Part shown: piece after piece, positions 35,000 to 46,013 of the stretch | How the letters are laid out: every line of letters starts with the position of its first letter | Position numbering within the stretch: the first letter of the stretch is position 1 | From: Caulobacter sp. | Lineage (GTDB): Bacteria; Pseudomonadota; Alphaproteobacteria; Caulobacterales; Caulobacteraceae | Length of the DNA: 62,699 nt | Direction: 5' to 3' | NCBI GenBank assembly: GCA_017745235.1 | Contig: JAGHZU010000022.1 | Span: forward strand, 1 to 62,699 | Translations under genes and position numbers: made by a program | The notes under the pieces: model-generated | What the model saw: only the letters and a program-made list of their open reading frames with translations | Database searches by the model: none | What the model was told of the DNA's origin: nothing

Positions 35000-35940
35000 G
35001 CGCCCAGGAGGCTCAGAGTCTGGAAGAGCAAGGCCGCGAGGCCATCCGGAAGGGCAGCAAGAGCTTCGCGGCCGCCGCCGCCCTGTTCGACGCCCAGACC
35101 CGGGCCGACGCGGAGATGCTGTACGCCTGGTGCCGGCATTGCGATGACGTGATCGACGGCCAGACCCTGGGCCATGGCATGAGCCCCGTGGCCGACGCCC
35201 CGGCGCGGCTGGAGGCGCTGTACGCCCAGACGCGCGCGGCCCTGGCCGGCCAACCTTTGGCCGATCCGGTGTTCGCCGGCTTCCAGGCCGTGGCGCGGCG
35301 GCGAGGCATCCCCGAGCGCTACGCCCTGGACATGATCGACGGCTTCGCCATGGACGTGGCTGGACGGCGCTACCGCACGCTGGACGATCTGCTGGAGTAT
35401 TGCTGGGGCGTGGCCGGCGTCGTCGGCGCGATGATGGCGCTGGTCATGGGCGTGAAGCCCGAGGCGACGGCCGTCCTGCGCCGCGCCCAGGATCTGGGCC
35501 TGGCGTTCCAACTGACCAACATCGCCCGCGACATCGTGGAGGACGCCCGCAACGGCCGTGTCTATGCCCCCGGCGACTGGCTGGCCGAGCTGGGCGTGCC
35601 GGAAGACGCCGTGGCCGACCCGACCCATCGCGGCGCCGTCGCCGTGCTGGCCCGCCGCCTAGTCGGGGCCGCCGAGCCCTACTACGCCTCGGCCCGATGG
35701 GGTTTGCGCGACCTGCCGATGCGCTGCGCCTGGGCGATCGGCGCGGCGCGCGGCGTGTACCGCCAGATCGGACTGGACGTGGTGGCGGCGGGCGAGCGGG
35801 CCTGGGACGAACGGGTGGTCGTCAGCGGGCGGATGAAGGCGCTGCGAGCGCTGGAAGGCGGGGCGATCGCGCTGCGCTCAGCGACGCTGGACCGCTGGGG
35901 ACCGGCGCCCGAGCGCGGGGCGATGTGGTCAAGGATCTAG
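34996..35940 (+). CDS. crtB: Phytoene synthase
   Basis: The 314-aa squalene/phytoene synthase joins two geranylgeranyl diphosphates to phytoene. The first Asp-rich motif is in MLYAWCRHCDDVIDG (about residue 45), the second in FQLTNIARDIVEDARNGRVY (about residue 170). It ends the crtYIB operon, all joined by ATGA overlaps. It meets crtZ tail to tail with 13 bases between the stops and no visible terminator there. Confidence 0.95.
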   Translation: MSAQEAQSLEEQGREAIRKGSKSFAAAAALFDAQTRADAEMLYAWCRHCDDVIDGQTLGHGMSPVADAPARLEALYAQTRAALAGQPLADPVFAGFQAVARRRGIPERYALDMIDGFAMDVAGRRYRTLDDLLEYCWGVAGVVGAMMALVMGVKPEATAVLRRAQDLGLAFQLTNIARDIVEDARNGRVYAPGDWLAELGVPEDAVADPTHRGAVAVLARRLVGAAEPYYASARWGLRDLPMRCAWAIGAARGVYRQIGLDVVAAGERAWDERVVVSGRMKALRALEGGAIALRSATLDRWGPAPERGAMWSRI

Positions 35941-35953
35941 GCCAGAGGGCGGG

Positions 35954-36433
35954 CTACGCTTCCACGCCCTGTTCGCGCAGCTTGGCTTTCAACTCCCGCA
36001 CAGGCCGGGCGAGCAGGAAGCCGAACGACACCGCGCCGTCCTTCGTATGAACCGCGTGGTGAATACGATGGGCCTGGATCAGCTGTTTCCAATAGCGCGA
36101 CTTGCCCAGCGGGACCTTGAAGCGCTGGTGCACCATGCCGTCGTGGAAGATGAAGTAGATCGCGCCGTAGGCCGTAACGCCGAGGCCAATCGGCAGTAGC
36201 CATGGGATCCCGTGCACGCCGAAATAGATCGCCACGATCGCCGGGGTTGCGAACACCACGGCGAAGAGGTCGTTCAGCTCGAACAGGCCCGTGCGCGGCT
36301 CGTGGTGCGACCGATGCCAGATCCACAGGAAGCCGTGCATCACGTAGCGATGTGTGAACCACGCGAAGCCTTCCATGAAGGCCAGGGCCGCCAGGAAAAG
36401 GGCCAAGTCGAGACCGAGGGTCTGTATCGTCAT
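35954..36433 (-). CDS. crtZ: Beta-carotene hydroxylase
   Basis: This 159-aa non-heme diiron membrane hydroxylase adds 3-OH groups to beta-ionone rings, producing zeaxanthin. The four His clusters are HRYVMH, HRSHH, HDGMVH and HRIHHAVH. The protein has four hydrophobic segments. The start at 36433 is chosen because the ABC permease stop lies one base upstream. It ends the crtE-ABC-ABC-crtZ operon. With crtY it should give zeaxanthin; no crtW ketolase or crtG is in the window. Confidence 0.93.
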   Translation of the reverse strand: MTIQTLGLDLALFLAALAFMEGFAWFTHRYVMHGFLWIWHRSHHEPRTGLFELNDLFAVVFATPAIVAIYFGVHGIPWLLPIGLGVTAYGAIYFIFHDGMVHQRFKVPLGKSRYWKQLIQAHRIHHAVHTKDGAVSFGFLLARPVRELKAKLREQGVEA

Positions 36434-36434
36434 C

Positions 36435-37652
36435 CTATCGCCGCAGCCTGCGCGCCTGAACATGGGCGACGGCCAGGCCAGCGAGGCCGATAGCCGCCAG
36501 GACGCCCCAGGCCTTGTACACCGCCAGGCCGGCGACGTCGCGCCAAAGGATGTCCTGATAGGCCTCGATGACCCAGGCGTGGGGCGTGAACCAGCCCAGC
36601 CCCTGCAGCCATGGCGGCATCAGGAACCGCGGCGCCATGCTGCCGCCGATCGCCGCCAGCACCAGGATCACGAAGGTCGACAGCATCTGCGCCTGCTCGC
36701 GCGTGCGGCACACCGAGACCAGGCCCAGGGCCAACCCCGCGGCGCAGCCGGCGGCGGCGAGGGTGGTGACCAGCCAGGGGCCGAGATGGCCCAGCACGGC
36801 CACGCCGTAGACGGCCTGTGCGGTCGCGAACACCGCCACGGCCTGGACCAGCCCCTGCCCCGTCAGGAAGACGAACTTGCCGCTGACCACCGGCCCCATG
36901 CCCGCCACCCCGGCCAGGAGGCGGTCGGCCACGCCCGTGCGCCGCTCCTCCATCAGGCCCAGCGCGCCTTGCATGGCCGAGAACAGGGCGAACAGGATCA
37001 TCACCGCCCCGGCGTAGTAGGCGATCACGCCGCCGCCGGTTCGGGCGTCGCGGACATCCTGGCGGTCGAAAAAGCCGTCGTCGGTCTTCGGCGGGGAGGT
37101 TCGCAGGAAGGCGGCGGCGGAATCGGCGTTCTCGGCCTGCTCCTCGCTGAGCCCGCCAAGGGCCGGCTCCAGCTTGGCCACCGTACGGCGCAGGGCCACG
37201 TCCGGCAGGGCCGACGACAGCACCTGCTGCACCCGAGCCTGGGCCAGGGGCGCGGCGACCGCGCGGGCGGGGTCGGCGACGATGACGAACGGCTTGCCGG
37301 AGTCGGCGGGATCGGCTCGGATGATCAGGCCGGCGTCCGCCCGACCGGACTTCACACGCTCGCGCACAGCATCGGCCGTAGCCGGCGCAACCTGTTCGGC
37401 CCTCACCTCGGGCGACTTGGCCAGGGCCTGGGCCAGCCGGATGGAGTCGGGCGTGCGCGCCACGTCGGCCACGGCCAGCTTCAGCTGGATGGCGTCGCCC
37501 GTCGCCCCGGCGAACACCGACGAGAAGATCAGGAACACCAGCGGCGGCAGCAGGAAGGTCATGACCAGGGCGGCGCGGTCGCGAACAAGCTCCAGCGCCA
37601 TGACGCGGGTCATGGCCACGGCCATGGCGATACGTTGACCCAGCGAAATCAT
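36435..37652 (-). CDS. ABC-2 type transporter permease within the crt operon
   Basis: This 405-aa membrane protein has one N-terminal helix (VMTFLLPPLVFLIFSSVFAG, about residues 28-47). A large external domain follows (about residues 48-190), then five or so helices to the C-terminus. This is the ABC-2 (YhhJ/DrrB-like) layout with conserved blocks such as FALFSAMQGALGLMEERRTGVADRLLA and IGGSMAPRFLMPPWLQGLGWFTPHAW. It overlaps the ATPase stop as ATGA (37649-37652) and is followed by crtZ after one base. It forms the exporter with the ATPase; cargo unknown. Confidence 0.9.
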   Translation of the reverse strand: MISLGQRIAMAVAMTRVMALELVRDRAALVMTFLLPPLVFLIFSSVFAGATGDAIQLKLAVADVARTPDSIRLAQALAKSPEVRAEQVAPATADAVRERVKSGRADAGLIIRADPADSGKPFVIVADPARAVAAPLAQARVQQVLSSALPDVALRRTVAKLEPALGGLSEEQAENADSAAAFLRTSPPKTDDGFFDRQDVRDARTGGGVIAYYAGAVMILFALFSAMQGALGLMEERRTGVADRLLAGVAGMGPVVSGKFVFLTGQGLVQAVAVFATAQAVYGVAVLGHLGPWLVTTLAAAGCAAGLALGLVSVCRTREQAQMLSTFVILVLAAIGGSMAPRFLMPPWLQGLGWFTPHAWVIEAYQDILWRDVAGLAVYKAWGVLAAIGLAGLAVAHVQARRLRR

Positions 37653-38590
37653 GCGGCCGCCTCGCCCTCGGCCACGCGCGAGAACAGATTGGCCAGGGAG
37701 GGCTCTCGCACGCGGATCTCCTTGGGCGCGAGGCCGGCCTGGCGCAGGCGACGGTCCAGCGCGCCCGCCGCAGCATAGCCGTCGGCGTCCAGCCGCGCCC
37801 ATACCAACGGCGTGCGCGTAGGCTCCAGGCCCTCCCCCGCCAACCCCGCGCGTCCGGCCTCGTCGACCTCGCGGACCAGATGGACCAGCACTTCCATCTT
37901 CTCTCCGAACGCCTCGGCGATCAGAGCCTTGGGCCGCCCCTCCAGCGCCATCCGGCCCGCGCGCAGGAAGCCGACGCGATCGGCCAGGGCGTCGGCCTGT
38001 TCCAAGTCGTGGGTGGTCATCAGAATGGCGACGCCCAGGTCGCGCAGCCCCCGGATCACGGTGTCGACGGCCTCGCGAGCGTCGATGTCCACGCCGACGG
38101 TCGGCTCGTCCAGAATCAGCAGGCGGGGCTCGTGGATCATGGCCGCGGCGATGTTGGCCCGCCGCTGATAGCCCCCGGACAGGTGGCGGATGGGCTGGTC
38201 GGCGCGGTCCTCGATTCGGGTCAGCTCCAGCGCCCGGGCCACGGCGGCGGTCATGCGGGCGCGGGGCACGCCGGCCAGGGCGGCGAAGGTCTGGAGGTTC
38301 TCCCGCACGGTCAGGGTCGGATAGAGCGCGATCTCCTGTGGAACCAGGCCCAGGCCCGCCCGGCTGGCCGGCACGCGGGAGGGATCGGCGCCCTCCAGCA
38401 GCACCTGACCGCCATCGGGCCGAATACGGCCGCAGATCGTGCGGATCAGGGTCGTCTTGCCCGCGCCGTTGGGCCCTAGCAGGGCGTAGATCTCGCCCGG
38501 CGCCAGTTCCAGATTCACGCCCTGCAGCACCGGCCCGCCGCCATAGGCGTAGGTCACGCCCGACACCGTCAGAATGGAACCTGGGGTCAC
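37649..38590 (-). CDS. ABC transporter ATP-binding protein within the crt operon
   Basis: The 313-aa ATPase has Walker A GPNGAGKTTLIR (about residue 39), the signature LSGGYQRRANIA, Walker B LLILDEPTVGVD and the switch His in TTHDLEQADAL. A C-terminal extension of about 80 residues follows the nucleotide-binding domain, as in DrrA-type drug exporters. Its ATG overlaps the crtE stop (38587-38590) and its stop overlaps the permease start. It probably powers the export of a lipid or drug-like substrate together with the permease. A role for carotenoids or terpenoid lipids is suggested only by position. Confidence 0.92.
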   Translation of the reverse strand: MTPGSILTVSGVTYAYGGGPVLQGVNLELAPGEIYALLGPNGAGKTTLIRTICGRIRPDGGQVLLEGADPSRVPASRAGLGLVPQEIALYPTLTVRENLQTFAALAGVPRARMTAAVARALELTRIEDRADQPIRHLSGGYQRRANIAAAMIHEPRLLILDEPTVGVDIDAREAVDTVIRGLRDLGVAILMTTHDLEQADALADRVGFLRAGRMALEGRPKALIAEAFGEKMEVLVHLVREVDEAGRAGLAGEGLEPTRTPLVWARLDADGYAAAGALDRRLRQAGLAPKEIRVREPSLANLFSRVAEGEAAA

Positions 38591-39480
38591 GCCGCCGCCT
38601 TGCGCCCGGCGAAGAAGCCGCCGACGTAGCGCCCCAGCAAGGCGCCTGCGCCCACCCGGGCCAGGGCGGTTTCGGCCTTGCCCAAGTGCTCGTCCATCGC
38701 CCGCCGGGCGCCGGCCACGCCCAGGGCCGACACGATGGTGGTCATGCCAGCGTCCTTGCCCACGTCCTTGCCGGCGCTCTCGGCGCAGTCCTGGGCGTCG
38801 ATCAGGTCGTCGCGGATCTGGAAGGCCAGGCCGATATGGCGCGCGAAGACGCCCATGGCCTCGACGGCCGCCTGGGGCGCCCCGGCCACGAGGGCCCCGC
38901 CCTCGGCGGCGGCGATGATGAGCACGCCCGTCTTTTCGTGGTTCAGCCGTTCCAGCGCAGAAAGGTCGCGGGCCCGGTCGCGGTCGAACAGGTCCCGGGC
39001 CTGGCCGGCGATCAGGCCTGAGAAACCGACGGCGCGGGCGGCGCGGGCCGAAAGCTCGGCGCGCAGATTTCCCGGAAGGTCGGGCGCCGCGGCGATCACG
39101 GCGTAGGCGTGATTCAGCAGGCCCACGCCCGCCAGGATGGCGGTCGCCTCGTCATAGGCGCGGTGGATCGTGGGCAGGCCGCGACGCAGCCCCGCGTCAT
39201 CCATGGCCGGCAGGTCGTCGAGGATCAGCGAGGCGGCGTGGATCATCTCGAAGGCGCAGGCCACGTCCAGCGCCGCCCCTTCGGGCGCGCCGAACTCGGC
39301 CGCCGCCAGCAGCGTCACCATGGGACGGAAGCGCTTGCCCGGCGCCAGCAAGGCGTAGCGGGCGGCGTCGGCCAGACGATCGGGCGCGGTCGCAGCGCAC
39401 GGCGCCAATTCGGCCAGCCGCCGGTCGACCCCTGCGCGCAGGGCCTCGAGTCTCTGGAGAAAGGCGGCGTTGTCGTCCAT
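38587..39480 (-). CDS. crtE: Geranylgeranyl diphosphate synthase (polyprenyl synthetase family)
   Basis: The 297-aa prenyl chain-elongating enzyme adds isopentenyl units to make geranylgeranyl diphosphate, the precursor of phytoene. The first Asp-rich motif is in SLILDDLPAMDDAGLRRG (about residue 85), the second in FQIRDDLIDAQD (about residue 215). The start at 39480 (MDDNAAFLQ) is the natural N-terminus; earlier ATG codons add a non-conserved leader. It is the first gene of the operon that also carries the exporter and crtZ. It is divergent from the DUF3298 gene over about 170 bases. Confidence 0.93.
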   Translation of the reverse strand: MDDNAAFLQRLEALRAGVDRRLAELAPCAATAPDRLADAARYALLAPGKRFRPMVTLLAAAEFGAPEGAALDVACAFEMIHAASLILDDLPAMDDAGLRRGLPTIHRAYDEATAILAGVGLLNHAYAVIAAAPDLPGNLRAELSARAARAVGFSGLIAGQARDLFDRDRARDLSALERLNHEKTGVLIIAAAEGGALVAGAPQAAVEAMGVFARHIGLAFQIRDDLIDAQDCAESAGKDVGKDAGMTTIVSALGVAGARRAMDEHLGKAETALARVGAGALLGRYVGGFFAGRKAAA

Positions 39481-39653
39481 CTCGCGAGTCGCGGCCGTGC
39501 TGTCCGCCCCGACGTGGGCGGGGTCATTTGAGGGGCGCCCTCGCCGGGCGTCAACCGTGACTATCGCGAACGAGAGAAGTCCCACCCATGGACGATCGAG
39601 CCCGGGCGAGGCAGGTTGGCGTCCGGGGGAACAAAAACCGGAGAGTCGTGCAG

Positions 39654-40493
39654 ATGAAGACGTTCGCCGCCGCCCCCCTCGCCGCGCTTGCCCTGGTCTC
39701 GATGCTCGCCGCCTGCGACCGCAAGCCGGCGGAAGCGCCCAAAGCCCCGGCCGCGGCATCGCCCGCCGCCCCGCCGGCTGCGCCGGCTCGTCCGCTAACC
39801 TTCCAACAGGCCGATCCCGCCGCCAAGGTGGCCCTGAGCCTGCCGGCCGAGATCGGGCGATATCCGGTCCTGCACACCACCCTCTACGACCGCGAGGTCG
39901 CCCAGTTGAAGGATTTCGCCGCCAAGGCCGAAGCCGACCGCAAGGCCGCCGACGGCCAGTTCCCCTGGCGCCAGTACGAAAGCCAGCGCCAGTGGTTCGC
40001 GGCCGCGACCACGCCCAAGCTGGTGGGCCTGAGGGCCCTGTGGTTCGACTACACCGGCGGCGCCCATCCCAACCACGGCGGGGCTAGCCTGCTATGGGAC
40101 GCGGCCGCCAACACCGAGATCAAACCCGCCGCCCTCTTCCGTCCTGACGCCGACATGAAGGCGCTGGACAAGGCCATCTGCGACGCTGTGGCCGCCGCCA
40201 AGAGCCATCGCGAAGGCGCGGTTCCGCTCAACGACATGTTCGCCTGTCCGAAGTGGAGCGAGACGGTGCTGGTGTTGGCTCCGTCGACGCAGGCGGACAA
40301 GATCGGCGGCCTGACCGTCCTGATCGATCCCTACGTGGTCGGGCCCTACGCCGAGGGCGACTACGAGCTGACGATCCCGCTATCGGCCTTCCAGGGGCTG
40401 CTGGCCCCGGCCTATGCCGACGCCTTCGCCGGGGCGCCCAAGTCGCCGGGCAATCCGGACGGCACGCTCAGCGTGAAGATGGATGTGAAGTAG
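39654..40493 (+). CDS. DUF3298/RsiV-like lipoprotein
   Basis: The 279-aa protein has a signal and lipobox LVSMLAACDRKPAE (Cys at about residue 20), then a Pro/Ala-rich linker (APKAPAAASPAAPPAAPARP). The globular domain is DUF3298/DUF4163-like: DYTGGAHPNHGGASLLWD in the middle and VGPYAEGDYELTIPLSAFQGLL at the C-terminus. Such domains occur in RsiV-type anti-sigma factors and in PdaC; here there is no anti-sigma helix, so only a secreted lipoprotein is claimed. The start at 39654 has GGAGAG about ten bases upstream. It is convergent with pccB. Confidence 0.8.
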   Translation: MKTFAAAPLAALALVSMLAACDRKPAEAPKAPAAASPAAPPAAPARPLTFQQADPAAKVALSLPAEIGRYPVLHTTLYDREVAQLKDFAAKAEADRKAADGQFPWRQYESQRQWFAAATTPKLVGLRALWFDYTGGAHPNHGGASLLWDAAANTEIKPAALFRPDADMKALDKAICDAVAAAKSHREGAVPLNDMFACPKWSETVLVLAPSTQADKIGGLTVLIDPYVVGPYAEGDYELTIPLSAFQGLLAPAYADAFAGAPKSPGNPDGTLSVKMDVK

Positions 40494-40502
40494 AAACAAC
40501 GC

Positions 40503-40529
40503 GGCCGCGCCGCATGGTGCGGCGCGGCC
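40503..40529. terminator. Long GC hairpin between convergent genes
   Basis: GGCCGCGCCGCA (40503-40514), TGG, TGCGGCGCGGCC (40518-40529): perfect 12-base arms. It lies between the DUF3298 gene stop and the pccB stop, so it could stop transcription from both sides. No T run flanks it. Confidence 0.6.
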
Positions 40530-40553
40530 CGATCATTCGGTTCGACAACAGCC

Positions 40554-42086
<1,533 letters not shown>

Positions 42087-42196
42087 GCGGACGCTCCCCT
42101 GCTCTCTCACTGGGCCTTGGCGGCCACCTTATGGGCCGACGCGTAAAGGCGCGAGCTTTCCGTGACAAGCCGTCCGTTGCGGCAGTGCTGTAACGC

Positions 42197-42523
42197 TCAG
42201 GCGGTGCGGGGCGCCCAGAGGATGATCGCGGCGCCAACCAGGCAGACGGACGCCCCGGCCAGGTCCCAGCGATCAGGCCGCAGGCCTTCCACGACGCGCA
42301 TCCACACCAGCGACGCGGCGATGTAGAGCCCGCCATAGGCCGCGAAGGTCCGCCCGGCCGCCGGACTGTCGACGCGCGTCAGCAGCCAGGCGAACAAGGC
42401 CAGGGCGGCCAGGCCCGCCAAGGCCCAGATCGCTGAACGGCCCATCTTCAACCACCGCCAGAAGGCGTAGCAGCCGCCGATCTCGCAGGCGGCGGCCAGG
42501 GCGTAGAAGATTATCGTGCGCAT
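42197..42523 (-). CDS. YnfA family small membrane protein
   Basis: The 108-aa protein has four hydrophobic helices with YnfA landmarks: [27 protein letters not shown] at the N-terminus, then [29 protein letters not shown]. The family is related to small multidrug resistance transporters; its natural substrate is unclear. The start overlaps the ATP12 stop by one base (TGATG at 42523), so the two are translationally coupled. The ATP12 gene upstream may set its expression. Confidence 0.88.
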   Translation of the reverse strand: MRTIIFYALAAACEIGGCYAFWRWLKMGRSAIWALAGLAALALFAWLLTRVDSPAAGRTFAAYGGLYIAASLVWMRVVEGLRPDRWDLAGASVCLVGAAIILWAPRTA

Positions 42524-43257
42524 CAGCGGCGCAGAGCCGCGAACCACCGCTCCAGAACTTCGGCTTCTCCCGCCAGGTTCTCGGCGCGGGTCGCCGCCTC
42601 GGCGTCCTGGCCCCAGGCCTCGGCCTGGAAGATTTCCTCCAGCCGCGACAGGTCCAGCGCCCGGCGGCCGGTCAGGGCCCCGGCCCTCAAGGCCAGGGCC
42701 AGCACCGTCGAGCCCAGAAGGCCCGCACCGTAGGCCACGCCCGCCAGCGCGAAGTCGTCCATGGTCAGGGCCAGGGCTTCGACCGAGGCCAGGGCGGACG
42801 GCGGCTGGGGCGAATGGATGATCCCGCTGACGGGCTGCAGGGCCAGGCCCAGCTCGGCCTTGGCCCAGTCCAGCATGCCGCCCCAGTCGCGCTTCTGTCG
42901 CTCGACCAGGGCCGTGGGATGATCGGCCCAGTAGCACAGCAGGTCCGAGCCGGCGTAGGCGGCCACCTCGCGCGCCACCTCGGCGCGGGTTTCGCGGATG
43001 CGGTCGATGGCTGTGAAGGCCAGGCGCGTGGCGGGCATGGCGGCCGAGTCGATCACTTCGACCTGGGCCTCCCATTCGGCCGCGACCAGTTCGGCCAGGG
43101 CCAGGGTCGGCAGGACCAGCGGCGACTTGGCTGGCGACTTGGGCGTGCGGCCGTCCAGCAGAACGGCGAAACCGCCCCCCTCGCCCTGGGCGGGGCCGGC
43201 GACGGCGGCCTTGTAGAACCGGCGGGGGCGTTGCAGCAGGTCGGGCTTGTCGGCCAA
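42523..43257 (-). CDS. ATP12-family F1 ATPase assembly chaperone
   Basis: This roughly 244-aa protein matches the ATP12 family: [26 protein letters not shown] at the start, the [16 protein letters not shown] block and C-terminal helices ([21 protein letters not shown]). Mitochondrial Atp12 binds the F1 alpha subunit; alphaproteobacterial members are thought to act alike. No ATG fits. A TTG at 43257 has AGAAGG six bases upstream; another TTG at 43275 lacks a ribosome binding site. It is divergent from the DUF1800 gene. Confidence 0.85.
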   Translation of the reverse strand: MADKPDLLQRPRRFYKAAVAGPAQGEGGGFAVLLDGRTPKSPAKSPLVLPTLALAELVAAEWEAQVEVIDSAAMPATRLAFTAIDRIRETRAEVAREVAAYAGSDLLCYWADHPTALVERQKRDWGGMLDWAKAELGLALQPVSGIIHSPQPPSALASVEALALTMDDFALAGVAYGAGLLGSTVLALALRAGALTGRRALDLSRLEEIFQAEAWGQDAEAATRAENLAGEAEVLERWFAALRR

Positions 43258-43359
43258 GGGGAGCCTTCTTTTCAATCAGGATACAAAGTCGGACATGAAA
43301 AACGCGTCTTCCCGGCGTTGAATGATCAAACACGGCCCGCGACGCAAGGGAGAGCGCGC

Positions 43360-44745
43360 TTGAGTCTGCCTGACAAGGAGATGATGGCGGCCATCGCCGT
43401 CACACGGTTCGGCCTGGGGGCCCGCCCCGGCGAGATCGACCTGGCGCGCAGCGAACCCCGCGAGTTCCTGCGATCCCAGATCCGTCCCGAGGGCGCCGAC
43501 CAGCCGGCCAGCGACGGCGAGACCTCAGCCCAGCGCCTGTCGGAGTTCCGCGACTACCAACTGCAGAAGCAGGACGCCAAGGCGGCCGGCGATCCCAAGG
43601 CTCCGCCGGTGAAGGACGCCGCCAAGGCCCTTCGCGACCAGGCCGGCGACGACTTCCTGGCCCGGAGTCAGTTGGCCTCGACCACCGACGCGGCCTTCCG
43701 CGAGCGTTGGACGCTGTTCTGGGCCAACCATTTCACCGTGGCGGCCACCAAGCAGATCACCGGCGTAGTGGTCGGTCCGTTCGAGCGCGAGGCGATCCGC
43801 CCGCACGTCTTCGGCCGCTTCGAGGATCTGCTGGTCGCCTCCTCCACCCATCCAGCCATGTTGCTTTATCTCGACCAGGCCCAATCGGTGGGCCCCGACA
43901 GCCGAGCGGCCGAAAACCAGCGGCGGCAGGCCAAGAACCCAGGCGGCCTGAACGAGAATCTGGCCCGCGAGATCATGGAGTTGCACACGGTCGGCGTCGA
44001 TGCGGGGTACAGCCAGGCCGACGTGACCGAGTTCGCCCGGGCCATGACTGGATTCAGCATCGGCCGCCCCCAGGAGCCCCAGGCTTTCCAGTTTCTGTTC
44101 CGCGAGAACACGCACGAGCCCGGCGCACGCACGGTGATGGGCAAGCGCTATTCGCAGGCGGGCGAAGCGCAGGCCCTGGCGGTGATGGGCGACCTGGCCG
44201 CCAGCCGCCATACCGCCCGCCACGTGGCCCGCAAGCTGGCCGTCCACTTCGTCAGCGACGATCCCCCGCCCGAACTGGTGGCCAGGCTGGAGAAGAGCTT
44301 CAACAGCAGCGGCGGTCGCCTGGACAAGCTGGCCGAGACGCTGGTCACCGCCCCCGAGGCCTGGGACCCCGCCCCCGCCAAGTTCAAGACCCCCTACGAG
44401 TTCACGATCTCGACCTGGCGTTCGGTGGGCAGCCAGCCCAAGACGATCGCCAAGCTGGGGCCGGTGCTGACAGGCCTGGGGCAGAAGCCCTTCTCGGCTC
44501 CATCACCCAAGGGCTGGCCGGATGAGGCCCAGGTGTGGTGCGCCCCCGACGCCCTGATCAAGCGCCTGCGCTTCAGCGAGGTCTTCGCCGACGCGGCCGC
44601 CGATCGACTGGACCCCAACGCCCTGGCCCAGTCAGCCTTGGGCGCACGCCTGACCCCGCCGGTCGCCAAGGCCGTGGCCCGCGCCGAGAGCCGCCGCGAG
44701 GCGGTGGCCTTGCTGTTCATGAGCCCGGAGTTCCAACGCCGATGA
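43360..44745 (+). CDS. DUF1800 domain-containing protein
   Basis: The 461-aa protein has DUF1800 landmarks: [19 protein letters not shown] at the N-terminus, [46 protein letters not shown] and the C-terminal [13 protein letters not shown]. Function in the family is unknown; most members are paired with a DUF1501 protein, as here. The TTG at 43360 (LSLPDKE) is favoured because AGGGAG is seven bases upstream; the ATG codons at 43381 and 43384 have the purine run too close. The DUF1501 ATG overlaps its stop (44742-44745). Confidence 0.85.
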   Translation: MSLPDKEMMAAIAVTRFGLGARPGEIDLARSEPREFLRSQIRPEGADQPASDGETSAQRLSEFRDYQLQKQDAKAAGDPKAPPVKDAAKALRDQAGDDFLARSQLASTTDAAFRERWTLFWANHFTVAATKQITGVVVGPFEREAIRPHVFGRFEDLLVASSTHPAMLLYLDQAQSVGPDSRAAENQRRQAKNPGGLNENLAREIMELHTVGVDAGYSQADVTEFARAMTGFSIGRPQEPQAFQFLFRENTHEPGARTVMGKRYSQAGEAQALAVMGDLAASRHTARHVARKLAVHFVSDDPPPELVARLEKSFNSSGGRLDKLAETLVTAPEAWDPAPAKFKTPYEFTISTWRSVGSQPKTIAKLGPVLTGLGQKPFSAPSPKGWPDEAQVWCAPDALIKRLRFSEVFADAAADRLDPNALAQSALGARLTPPVAKAVARAESRREAVALLFMSPEFQRR

Positions 44746-46013
44746 GCACGCTCTCCTCTCCCCGACCTTCGAGGCGCTCGATGCTGGCGGCGCTGGGCCT
44801 GTCGGTCTCGTTCGTGGGCGCGCCGGCCTTCGCCGCGGAAGGCGAGCTGGCCAGGCGCAAGATGGTGGTGGTGATCTGCCGGGGCGGCATGGACGGCCTG
44901 ACCGTCAGCCCGCCGGTGGGCGATCCCGACTATCTCGGCCTGCGCGGACCGGTGGCCATCCTTTCCGACCAGGCGTTGAAGCTGGACGGAACGTTCAGCC
45001 TGCACCCGTCCCTGACCTCGGTGCACGCCCTGGCCCAGAGAGGACAGGCCCGGATCGCCCCGGCCATCGCCAGTCCCGACCGCGCCCGCTCGCACTTCGA
45101 AGCCCAGGACGTTTTGGAAAGCGGCTCGTCGCAGGTCTACGGCGTGGGTTCCGGCTGGCTGAACCGCACTCTGGAGGCGATGAAAGGCCGGGCCGAAGGC
45201 TTGTCGGTCGGGGCTACGGCGCCGCTGATCCTGCGCGGCAAGGTGCAGGCCGCCAGCTGGTCGCCGGGCAAGGGCGTGGACGAGACCGGCCGCATCCCGA
45301 CCTTGCTGCAGGACCTCTACAAGGCCGACCCCATGATGGGTTCGGCCTTCGCGCGCGGCCTGGAGACCGAGGCCATGGCCCAGGTGGCGATGGCGGCGAC
45401 CCCGGCGGCGATGGATTCCGGCGCCCAGGCCATGAAGGCCCAGCCGGCGGTGATGACCACCGCCTCGTCCATGCCGTCGCCTGCGCCCCCACCCACTCAG
45501 CGTCAGGGCCGCGAAGCGGCCCGCCAGCTGGGCTCGACCTTGGCGGGCTTCATGATCCAGGCGGGCGGGCCGCGGATCGCCGCGATCTCGCTGGACGGCT
45601 GGGACACCCACGCCGGCCAGGTGGGCCAGCTGAACGCGCGCCTGACCTATCTGGACGCGGTTCTGGACGGACTGAACACGGGTCTGGGTCCGGAATGGGC
45701 CAACACCGTCGTGGTGGTGGCCACAGAGTTCGGCCGCACCGCCCGGGTCAACGGCACCGGCGGCACCGACCACGGCACGGGCTCGACCGCCCTTGTGCTG
45801 GGCGGCGGACTGAAGCCCGGCGGCGTCATCGGCGACTGGCCCACGCTGAAACAAGCGGCCCTGTTCGAGAACCGGGACGTGGCCCCCACCCTGGACATGC
45901 GCGCCCTGTTCAAGGGCGTGCTGGTCGATCACATGGGGGTCGACGCCCGCGCGGTCGACACCACGGTCTTTCCCGACAGCGCAGCGGCCAAGCCCGTGCG
46001 CGGGCTGGTCTAG
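44742..46013 (+). CDS. DUF1501 domain-containing protein, Tat-exported
   Basis: The 423-aa protein has a twin-arginine-like signal (RPSRRSMLAALGLSVSF, about residues 8-24) ending in AFAAE. It then shows the DUF1501 (alkaline phosphatase-like) blocks VVVICRGGMDGLTVSPP, SLDGWDTHAGQ and VATEFGRTARVNGTGGTDHGTGS. The His/Asp residues in WDTH and TDHG fit a metal site, but no activity has been proven. A Met/Ala-rich insert (AMAQVAMAATPAAMDSGAQA, about residues 210-250) breaks the domain. Its TAG overlaps the opposite-strand rluC stop through CTAG. Confidence 0.88.
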   Translation: MSTLSSPRPSRRSMLAALGLSVSFVGAPAFAAEGELARRKMVVVICRGGMDGLTVSPPVGDPDYLGLRGPVAILSDQALKLDGTFSLHPSLTSVHALAQRGQARIAPAIASPDRARSHFEAQDVLESGSSQVYGVGSGWLNRTLEAMKGRAEGLSVGATAPLILRGKVQAASWSPGKGVDETGRIPTLLQDLYKADPMMGSAFARGLETEAMAQVAMAATPAAMDSGAQAMKAQPAVMTTASSMPSPAPPPTQRQGREAARQLGSTLAGFMIQAGGPRIAAISLDGWDTHAGQVGQLNARLTYLDAVLDGLNTGLGPEWANTVVVVATEFGRTARVNGTGGTDHGTGSTALVLGGGLKPGGVIGDWPTLKQAALFENRDVAPTLDMRALFKGVLVDHMGVDARAVDTTVFPDSAAAKPVRGLV

